From: a virus
Length of the DNA: 50,064 nucleotides
IMG/VR virus record: IMGVR_UViG_3300013307_000008
Location: 1-50,064 of that record
Reading direction: 5' to 3' (one strand)
In this document: in pieces, positions 30,401-36,475 of the stretch
Layout: every line of letters begins with the position of its first letter
Numbering within the stretch: position 1 is the stretch's first letter
Translations under genes and position numbers: made by a program
Notes under the pieces: generated by a model
Database searches by the model: none
The model's input: the letters and a program-made list of their open reading frames with translations, nothing else
What the model was told of the DNA's origin: nothing

Positions 30401-30707
30401 AGCGAAGCAGTTCGTTGTACTGATGCAGGAGTACAGCGATGCGTTCGACAAGCTGTGCCAGAAGCGTCACGAGGCAGGAGCTGCTGAGTACGGCGCTCTC
30501 ACGTTCATCGGCAACGACGTCGTTCGGATGATGTGCGAGGAGCTCGCAGACACAGCGAACTACTGCCGCATGCAGTTCGTCAAGCTGATGCTGCTGCAGG
30601 AGGTGTTGGTCGACACCCTCGGCGAGCGTCCCTTTCCTACTCCTGAAGGGGACATCACTATCGGAAGTCAGAGCTTTCGTGGAACGAAGGGTGGGTGGAA
30701 GGAATGA
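30381..30707 (+). CDS. Helical protein with MazG-like features
   Basis: The 108-aa product starts at GTG 30381 (AGAGGG six bases upstream), overlapping the MazG-like gene by 20 bp. It contains KRHEAGAAEYGALTF and then CEELADTANYCRMQFVKLM, an E..D-type metal motif resembling NTP pyrophosphohydrolases of the all-alpha superfamily. It may be a second nucleotide hydrolase or a partner of the upstream one. Confidence 0.6.
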   Translation: MSSDRDEAKQFVVLMQEYSDAFDKLCQKRHEAGAAEYGALTFIGNDVVRMMCEELADTANYCRMQFVKLMLLQEVLVDTLGERPFPTPEGDITIGSQSFRGTKGGWKE

Positions 30708-30826
30708 GTGACGACGACAAGATGTTCAACATCTTCTTTGTCCTCGTCTGTCTTTGCGGTGTCGCTCTCGTCGCCACCATGATCTGGGCAGCTGTTCAGA
30801 TCGTTCAATGGGTGGTGGCACAGTGA
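30704..30826 (+). CDS. 40-aa single-helix membrane peptide
   Basis: ATG 30704 overlaps the previous stop and GTG 30823 of dpdA overlaps its own stop by 4 bp. The peptide has an acidic start (MSDDDK) and one long hydrophobic helix ending in WAAVQIVQWVVAQ. It is one of three tiny membrane peptides in the plus-strand block. Function unknown. Confidence 0.6.
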   Translation: MSDDDKMFNIFFVLVCLCGVALVATMIWAAVQIVQWVVAQ

Positions 30827-31569
30827 AGCTGGCACTGATTCCTCCGATCAAGCATTTGGACTTCACTGACAAGTCCGACATGCAGCTCATGTTGCCACAG
30901 CTGCTACGCAACGGTGTGTACGCTGACAAGTACAGCGAGCACCTGGTCAAGCGTCGGTACATGATCTTGGACAACGGCGCTGCAGAAGGTGAGAAGTGGT
31001 CCTTCCAGCAGCTAGGCATCATCGCCAGGGAGTACTCGGTCAACGAGATCGTACTCCCTGATGTGATGGGCGATGCGACTGCAACGTTCGACTTGGCGTT
31101 CGATGCCATCGGCTCCATGGGTGACTGGTCCATTCGCCCGAAGTATGGCGTCGTTGCTACGGGCAAGAGCGAGCAGGAGGCGTACTCCTTGGTCAACGAC
31201 ATCTTCGAGTACTTCCCCAGCATCCCCGTGATCTACATTCCACGGCTGCTAATCACGCGACACAACCTCATGGCTAGGATCAACCTAGCGTCGCAGCTCC
31301 ACAAGCTGCTGCCTGAGGTCGAGATTCACTTCTTGGGCGCCTCGCCCTACTACACCAACGAGATACTGGCAGCAGCTCGTCTCGGCTTCGTGCGTAGCAT
31401 GGACACGTCGATGCCCTTCAGCTACGCAGCTCAGAATGTCCGAGTCGATGCGGGGTACTGGCTCAACCGTCCCGATCACTACTTCAACTTGGAGCTGAAC
31501 GAAGAGCAGCTGGAGACTGCCAAGTACAACGTCTACAAGATGCAGAGGTGGGCAGATGGTCGAGCGTAA
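30823..31569 (+). CDS. dpdA: DpdA-like DNA guanine transglycosylase
   Basis: DpdA exchanges guanine in DNA for preQ0 and is a relative of tRNA-guanine transglycosylase (TGT). The 248-aa protein, from GTG 30823, shows TGT-type landmarks in the right order: YMILDNGAAEG (D50), IVLPDVMGD (D80), a GASPYYTNEI segment and GFVRSMDTSMP (D194, candidate nucleophile). It lacks the C-terminal zinc-binding and tRNA-binding parts of full-length TGTs, as in phage DpdA proteins. It sits downstream of folE and all three que genes, and overlaps the DNA polymerase gene by 14 bp. The call rests on these motifs plus context. Confidence 0.85.
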   Translation: MKLALIPPIKHLDFTDKSDMQLMLPQLLRNGVYADKYSEHLVKRRYMILDNGAAEGEKWSFQQLGIIAREYSVNEIVLPDVMGDATATFDLAFDAIGSMGDWSIRPKYGVVATGKSEQEAYSLVNDIFEYFPSIPVIYIPRLLITRHNLMARINLASQLHKLLPEVEIHFLGASPYYTNEILAAARLGFVRSMDTSMPFSYAAQNVRVDAGYWLNRPDHYFNLELNEEQLETAKYNVYKMQRWADGRA

Positions 31570-33952
31570 GCATCCGCTCGCCAAGTGCGAGGAGTGCCCC
31601 CTCTATGAGGTGGGACGGTTCGTTCCTAGCGCAGGGCCTGAGAAGGCCAAGATCGCCTTCGTAGGAGAGGCCCCCGGTGCAGGTGAAGTACGCATCGGTG
31701 TTCCGTTCTCTGGACCATCAGGCAAGCTCCTGAACGTGGTGCTCGAGCACTACGGCATCGAGAGGGAAGAGGTGTTCTTGACCAATGCGACACTATGCAG
31801 GCCGCCTGGTAACGAAACTCCAGCCAGATCAGCTATACTGGCGTGCAGGGACCGCCTGGACGCCGAGCTCAGTGAGCGCGGAGTGGAACAAGTCGTTGCG
31901 CTTGGGAACTCCGCATCCGAAGCAACTGTCGGTCTCAGTGGAGTCACCAAGCTTCGTGTTGGACCGGGAAGGCCCCATTCGCGTCTCAGTGGAGTTCACG
32001 TCACTCCGACCCTCCACCCTGCTGCGTGCCTGCGTCAGGGTGATATGTTCCCGTATCTCGTCGCGGATGTGGGGAAGCTTGTCACGCCTCGACTGAAGTT
32101 CGAGGAGCCGGTCTTCGTCGTTGTGGATGACGAAGCTTCTGCACTACAGGCGATCGAGGAGCTGAAGGCCTTCGAGCATCTCGTTGTCGACATCGAGGTG
32201 GACATCGAGAAGGACACAGCATTCGATCACCCGAACCGCTACGGCATGCTTTGTATTGGTGTCGCGTATGCACCTACCAAGGCTGTCATCTTCGGCGAGG
32301 AGGCCTGCAAGATCGAGTCAGTGCTGGATGGTCTTGCACAGCTCTTCGGTCGCCCAGAGACCAAGCTCATTGCCCAGAATGGCAAGTTCGACCTAGCAGG
32401 CCTCTACCCTCTGCTTGGTCCTCTGACCCTGTGGTTTGACACCATGCTGGCGAGCTACACCTTCGACGAGCGTCCTGGTGTGCACGGTCTGAAGTACCAG
32501 GCGCAGGAGTACCTCGGCGCTCCTCAGTACGACGACGTCATCAAGAAGTACGTCGGCCCGAAGGACGGCTACGGCGTCGTGCCTCGACCTATCCTCTACA
32601 AGTACAATGCCTACGACGTGTGCTGCACCTACATGAGGTGGCTGCAGCAGGAGGAGCTGTTCAAGCTTCCTGCCAACAACGGTCTGCGACGTGTGCATGA
32701 CTTCCTCGTTGCTGCCAGCAACCAGCTCATGTACCTGGAGCTGAACGGCATCGCCATCGACAAGGAGTACCTCGATCAGCTGACTGAGGAGTACCTCGAG
32801 AGTCTGGACAAGATCGGTGAACAGTTCGGCGAAGTGGCCAAGCAAGGACGCAAGGGTGTCTCTGCCAGCTACGATGCAGCTAGCAGGGGCAAGCGCTTCA
32901 TCAATCCGGCATCGCCGAAGCAAGTCAAGGAGTGGCTGCTCGATAACGGAGTTCAGGTTGACTCCACTAACGAGGACACGCTAAACTTGATCATCGAGCG
33001 CTGCAAGGGCCTAGAGAGAATGGAGACGGTCAGTGAGTTCTGTTCAGTACTACTCACGCATCGTCGCGAGGCTAAGCTCTACGGGACGTACATCAAGGGT
33101 GTCCGCAAGCGCCTATACAGGGGACGGGTGTATCCCACCTTCCTTCTCCATGGAACTACTTCAGGAAGGACTGCTTGCCGTAACCCTAACCTGCAGAACA
33201 TCCCAAGAGAGTCAAAGATCCGTCGCCTCTATATTCCAACTAAGCCAGACAACGTATTCGTCCACGTTGATTATAGTCAAGCTGAGCTGCGGGTGCTTAG
33301 CTACCTGTCCCGTGATACTTACTTCCGCGACATCTTCAACGGAGGAGATCGAGACCTCTTCGACGAGCTCACCCCAGTTCTCTATCCTGCAGCAGACCGT
33401 GACCGCCTTAGCGCCGGGGAGTGGAAGGAGCTACGCATCCGTGTCAAGGCTTTCGTTTACGGACTGAGCTACGGTCGCGAGGCTGGATCGATCGCTTCCG
33501 AGTTCGGCATCACCAGGAACGAGGCGATGACACTGCAGGCGAACTTCTTCAGCGTCATTCCAGAGATCGTCGAGTTCAGGAAGGAGACCCGCCAGCGTGT
33601 CCGAGATGGCAAGGATCTCATTACACCGTGGGGTCGTCGACGTCGCTACACCTTGATCACCAAGGAGAACGAACGCGACATCATGAACGAGGCTCTGGCA
33701 TTCCTTCCTCAGTCGACTGCAAGCGACATGTGTGTTCAGGCACTCACGTGGCTTCGGCCTGAGCTCAGAGGGAAGGGCTTCATCCGCAACATCATTCACG
33801 ACGCACTACTCATCGAGTGTCATGCAGACGACGCTGAGGAGGTCGCAGCCCTGACGAACAAGCGAATGATCGAGAGCGCACAGTCCATCGTTGGCGACTA
33901 CGTCAAGTTCGCTACCGACTACAAGGTAGGAAAGAACTGGGGTGAGGTATAA
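31556..33952 (+). CDS. Family A DNA polymerase with N-terminal uracil-DNA glycosylase domain
   Basis: The 798-aa protein joins three units. Residues 1 to about 190 are a family 4/5-type UDG: C11 and C14 and a later CRPPGN...C pair for an Fe-S cluster, VGEAPGAGE, and the LHPA motif. Residues about 195-390 are a 3'-5' exonuclease with DIEVDIE, NGKFDLAG and NAYDVCC. The rest is a Pol I palm: DYSQAELRVLSYLS (motif A), 'RIRVKAFVYGLSYGREAGS' (motif B) and IHDALLIEC (motif C). This is the replicative polymerase; the UDG unit may remove uracil. It is comparable to the UDG-containing polymerase of Bacillus phage SPO1. Confidence 0.92.
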   Translation: MVERKHPLAKCEECPLYEVGRFVPSAGPEKAKIAFVGEAPGAGEVRIGVPFSGPSGKLLNVVLEHYGIEREEVFLTNATLCRPPGNETPARSAILACRDRLDAELSERGVEQVVALGNSASEATVGLSGVTKLRVGPGRPHSRLSGVHVTPTLHPAACLRQGDMFPYLVADVGKLVTPRLKFEEPVFVVVDDEASALQAIEELKAFEHLVVDIEVDIEKDTAFDHPNRYGMLCIGVAYAPTKAVIFGEEACKIESVLDGLAQLFGRPETKLIAQNGKFDLAGLYPLLGPLTLWFDTMLASYTFDERPGVHGLKYQAQEYLGAPQYDDVIKKYVGPKDGYGVVPRPILYKYNAYDVCCTYMRWLQQEELFKLPANNGLRRVHDFLVAASNQLMYLELNGIAIDKEYLDQLTEEYLESLDKIGEQFGEVAKQGRKGVSASYDAASRGKRFINPASPKQVKEWLLDNGVQVDSTNEDTLNLIIERCKGLERMETVSEFCSVLLTHRREAKLYGTYIKGVRKRLYRGRVYPTFLLHGTTSGRTACRNPNLQNIPRESKIRRLYIPTKPDNVFVHVDYSQAELRVLSYLSRDTYFRDIFNGGDRDLFDELTPVLYPAADRDRLSAGEWKELRIRVKAFVYGLSYGREAGSIASEFGITRNEAMTLQANFFSVIPEIVEFRKETRQRVRDGKDLITPWGRRRRYTLITKENERDIMNEALAFLPQSTASDMCVQALTWLRPELRGKGFIRNIIHDALLIECHADDAEEVAALTNKRMIESAQSIVGDYVKFATDYKVGKNWGEV

Positions 33953-34299
33953 TGGCTCGAGGGTCATCGGCACCACTCGGTAGCACCAGAATCTCAGCGA
34001 ACGGCTACCACTACACCAAGGCAGTCGATCCCAGCACGAACAAGGAGTGCTGGCGTCTGACGCATCACATCATCGCCGAGCAGCATCTCGGTCGACCTCT
34101 ACGCGAGGATGAGCGAGTTCACTTCGTCGGCAAGAAGTCGGACTTGTCGTGGGGGAACATTCAGGTTGTCGAGAGAGGACGAGGCAGCCTTCGCCGGCGG
34201 AAGGCCCAGATCGAAGCACGTGTCGCAGAGCTGCAGGCCGAGCTGGACGAGATCAACAAGGAGCTTCTGGGCCCGGCAAAGATCAATCGCGATAGCTAG
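33952..34299 (+). CDS. HNH-like protein with degenerate motif
   Basis: The 115-aa product resembles phage HNH_3-type endonucleases (GYHYTKAV, then 'WRLTHHIIAEQHLGRPLRED' and LSWGNIQVV), but the second His-containing segment reads VHFVGKKSD instead of VHHxDGxxxN. It ends in a coiled coil (EARVAELQAELDEINKELLG). It overlaps the polymerase stop (TAATG). It may be inactive or a DNA-binding derivative. Confidence 0.65.
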   Translation: MARGSSAPLGSTRISANGYHYTKAVDPSTNKECWRLTHHIIAEQHLGRPLREDERVHFVGKKSDLSWGNIQVVERGRGSLRRRKAQIEARVAELQAELDEINKELLGPAKINRDS

Positions 34300-34320
34300 G
34301 TGAGCTCAAGCCTCTATACT

Positions 34321-34350
34321 GAAGTCTACTAGGTTAGACTTCTATTAGAC
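34321..34350 (-). repeat. Repeated intergenic element, copy B
   Basis: On the minus strand this reads GTCTAATAGAAGTCTA (34350-34335), one base different from copy A, and the next 14 bases also align (ACCTAGTAGAC). GAAGTCTA/TAGACTTC (34321-34328 with 34335-34342) forms an 8-bp stem. A further AGTCTAAGCT is at 34401. The gap 34300-34453 holds no gene. Confidence 0.6.
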
Positions 34351-34453
34351 AAAGGTAACCGAGCTCTTGAGAGAAGGCTTACGGGGGTAGTTTATCTCAA
34401 AGTCTAAGCTCGGGACAACCTGCAGTAGACAGACCACAGGAGGAGCGCAAATC

Positions 34454-34975
34454 ATGGGTGACTACACCATCGTAGCTCTAGATCCCGGCGGAACTACTGG
34501 CTGGGCAAGCTTGAACGCAGACGCAGTAATGGTGGACGAGTACAACGAGATCGCCAATACGGAGTGGCGATGCGGACAGCTCGGGCCGGACAAGCATCAC
34601 AAAGAGCTGGCAGTGCTGCTTGAGATGAACCATACGGCGCACTACACCATCGTGTGCGAGAGCTTCGAGTACCGCAACCAGTCGCGCCCTGGCTTGGAGC
34701 TCGTGTCCAAGGAGTACATCGGCGTCGCTGAATACATCCAGCAAGACCGCAACATCGCCCCTGTGGTTTACCAGGGCGCAGCCCAGGGCAAGGTCGGCAA
34801 GAAGTCTTTCGTCAAGAAGGTGAACCTGGAAAGGCTCGGCCTGTGGTCTCCTGGCTACCCGCACGCAATGGACGGCTACGGGCACCTGCTGTACTACATC
34901 ATCCACTCCAAGCTCCCAGAGTTCCTCGATCTCAGGCATGCACTGCTTGAGAAGGGATGGAGAGGAGGTGCATGA
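34454..34975 (+). CDS. RuvC-like Holliday junction resolvase
   Basis: The 173-aa protein has the RNase H-fold RuvC residues: D10 in VALDPGGTTGWA, E69 in IVCESF, and H137/D140 in PHAMDGYGHLLYYI. It would cut branched DNA during recombination or before packaging. AGGAGGAGCGCAAATC precedes the ATG. It lies alone after the intergenic element B, close to the end of the plus-strand block. Confidence 0.87.
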   Translation: MGDYTIVALDPGGTTGWASLNADAVMVDEYNEIANTEWRCGQLGPDKHHKELAVLLEMNHTAHYTIVCESFEYRNQSRPGLELVSKEYIGVAEYIQQDRNIAPVVYQGAAQGKVGKKSFVKKVNLERLGLWSPGYPHAMDGYGHLLYYIIHSKLPEFLDLRHALLEKGWRGGA

Positions 34976-34976
34976 C

Positions 34977-35051
34977 GTGAGGATCAATCTGACCGATGTG
35001 TTGCTCGCAGCTATCCTGGCTGTCCTGATTCTAGGCTTCTGGGTGATCTGA
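34977..35051 (+). CDS. 24-aa single-helix membrane peptide
   Basis: GTG 34977 follows the resolvase stop by one base and has GGAGGTGCATGAC upstream. The peptide is nearly all one transmembrane helix (VLLAAILAVLILGFWVI). It is the last plus-strand frame, directly before the convergent terminator. Possible lysis or membrane role, not shown. Confidence 0.5.
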   Translation: MRINLTDVLLAAILAVLILGFWVI

Positions 35052-35057
35052 GCAGAC

Positions 35058-35105
35058 GACTGCCCCCGAGAGGAGGGACCCGGCTAAAGGCTCTCGGGGG
35101 CAGTC
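35058..35105. terminator. Bidirectional terminator between converging blocks
   Basis: GACTGCCCCCGAGAG (35058-35072) pairs perfectly with CTCTCGGGGGCAGTC (35091-35105) around an 18-base loop. It lies exactly between the last early and last late genes, so it can stop transcription from both sides. No strong T tract. Confidence 0.8.
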
Positions 35106-35113
35106 AGCTCAGG

Positions 35114-35344
35114 TCACGCAGGCTTGTCCTGCTGCGAGACGTTGGGATCGACCGGCTGACCGATCGCCGGCTGGTTAGGAACGCGGAAGACGCCGTAGAC
35201 GCCTGCGAGCCCAACGATGAGAGCGATCCACTTGTTCCACGACCCAGGAATCAGACCGAGCGGATCAGCCACGGCGATCATGGTGAGGATGAACGACAGC
35301 ACACTGACCGCTGTCTTCCTCAGCTGACTGAATGAGTACTTCAT
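35114..35344 (-). CDS. Holin-like membrane protein
   Basis: The 76-aa protein has a short basic start, two transmembrane helices (about 10-30 and 38-55) and a polar C-terminal tail. It follows the endolysin by 9 bp and ends the late block. Size, topology and place fit a small holin that would open the membrane for the endolysin. GAGGAGAG precedes the ATG. Confidence 0.75.
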   Translation of the reverse strand: MKYSFSQLRKTAVSVLSFILTMIAVADPLGLIPGSWNKWIALIVGLAGVYGVFRVPNQPAIGQPVDPNVSQQDKPA

Positions 35345-35353
35345 GATCTCTCC

Positions 35354-36184
35354 TCAGGTAACGGGGGCAGTCCAAGCTGCCGCCCACGTCTTGGGTCCGA
35401 TCAGGCCATCGACCGAGAGGCCCTTCTCCTTCTGGAACGACTTCACGACTCCGGCCGTTTCTGGACCGTAGAGTCCGTCGACTCCGATCGTCCAACCCCT
35501 GTTGCGCATCTGCTGCTGCCAGGTACGCAGGTTGCTCCTGTGACTGTAGTAGCCAGACACGCTCTCCTTGGGCCCTGACTTGGGACCGAAGTACCAGCCA
35601 CTGGGGAGCGGGAAGGCAGGCGCCTTGGAAGTCCTAGTGTCCGACCTCGATGGCTTCGTGGGCGGCCTGGAACCTCCGATCGCCTTGCCGTTCAGGTCGT
35701 TCGCGAATGCCGCCAAGAAGTCACCAGGGCAGCTCGTCGAGTGGAAGGAACGGTGAGGACGAACCTCATCGCCTCCACCATGTGCACGCACCTGAGAGAT
35801 GATCCACTCGAGAGCGTTCAGTGCATCGTCAGTCGGCTTGGCGTTGCCTCCGCCAATCCACACCGCTGCGAGGTACCTCTGGTTGCCATCGTTGGTACCC
35901 TGTGCAGCACTGCGGACACCGAAGCCACGACCCGCGAACGCGTAGCCATGGTTGCAGTAGCCGAAGTTGTAGGCGATGTCGACCCAGCCGCGAGAGCCCA
36001 TGTGGAAGTTCTGCCAAGCCTTCCAGCGCTTGAGGCAACCATCATGGTCAGACGGAGGACCTCCGTTGCCGCCGTAGTGAACGGCCACGCCGCCTCTGTC
36101 TGGATCGACGTTGTAGCTCACGGACCTCGGTGAGCGAAGACCAGCTTCGGCTCGAGTAACGAAGCCTACGATCTTGGCAGTCAT
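35354..36184 (-). CDS. Endolysin: N-acetylmuramoyl-L-alanine amidase with peptidoglycan-binding domain
   Basis: The 276-aa lysin has an N-terminal zinc amidase of the Amidase_2/PGRP type. Ligands are H36 (VAVHYGG), H144 (RPHRSFHS) and C152 (TSCPGD), with Y72 in the place of the catalytic Tyr; the H-x7-C spacing equals that of T7 lysozyme. After a Pro/Ser/Lys linker (about 172-195) comes a PG_binding_1 domain ('WQQQMRNRGWTIGVDGLYG' and 'FQKEKGLSVDGLIGPKTW'). It cleaves the stem peptide from the glycan at lysis. The ATG overlaps the preceding stop (TGATG). Confidence 0.92.
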   Translation of the reverse strand: MTAKIVGFVTRAEAGLRSPRSVSYNVDPDRGGVAVHYGGNGGPPSDHDGCLKRWKAWQNFHMGSRGWVDIAYNFGYCNHGYAFAGRGFGVRSAAQGTNDGNQRYLAAVWIGGGNAKPTDDALNALEWIISQVRAHGGGDEVRPHRSFHSTSCPGDFLAAFANDLNGKAIGGSRPPTKPSRSDTRTSKAPAFPLPSGWYFGPKSGPKESVSGYYSHRSNLRTWQQQMRNRGWTIGVDGLYGPETAGVVKSFQKEKGLSVDGLIGPKTWAAAWTAPVT

Positions 36185-36303
36185 CACTCCACCTCGCTGT
36201 CCGGCTCGGGGCCGTCGTGATCGGCATTGGCGTCGGTAGGTTCGGCATCATCACTGACTTCGATCCCATCCGTGTTCGGGACGATCAGGTCGTCATCCAC
36301 CAT
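36184..36303 (-). CDS. Small acidic protein upstream of the endolysin
   Basis: A 39-aa product, 17 of whose residues are Asp or Glu (VDDDLIVP...EPDSEVE). The ATG at 36303 has AAGGACAGGG upstream and overlaps the previous gene by 11 bp; the stop overlaps the endolysin start. Function unknown. Confidence 0.55.
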   Translation of the reverse strand: MVDDDLIVPNTDGIEVSDDAEPTDANADHDGPEPDSEVE

Positions 36304-36475
36304 GTCCCTGTCCTTCCAACTCGTTCAGCTTCGCACTGAGCATGTCGCACAGTGCGGCGTACCTGTCTGCTGCTTCCTCTGCCTGCTCGGCTCGCAGCGT
36401 GAGCCTCGAGACGACGCGTCTCAGATAGAGTACCTCGTCGATCTCGATCTTGCCATCAGCTGGTCCCTCAGCCAC
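36293..36475 (-). CDS. Small coiled-coil protein, unknown function
   Basis: Read from GTG 36475 (GAAGGA about ten bases upstream), overlapping the S74 protein stop by 8 bp. The 60 residues are mainly a heptad helix (VLYLRRVVSRLTLRAEQAEE). It may trimerise with, or act as an accessory to, the tail protein before it. Confidence 0.6.
   Translation of the reverse strand: MAEGPADGKIEIDEVLYLRRVVSRLTLRAEQAEEAADRYAALCDMLSAKLNELEGQGHGG

Noticed and set aside
26838-31569. queF, arcS or a QueC-amidotransferase fusion that would alter preQ0 further
   Set aside because: No protein in the window shows the QueF motif or an amidotransferase domain, so only dPreQ0-type products are predicted.
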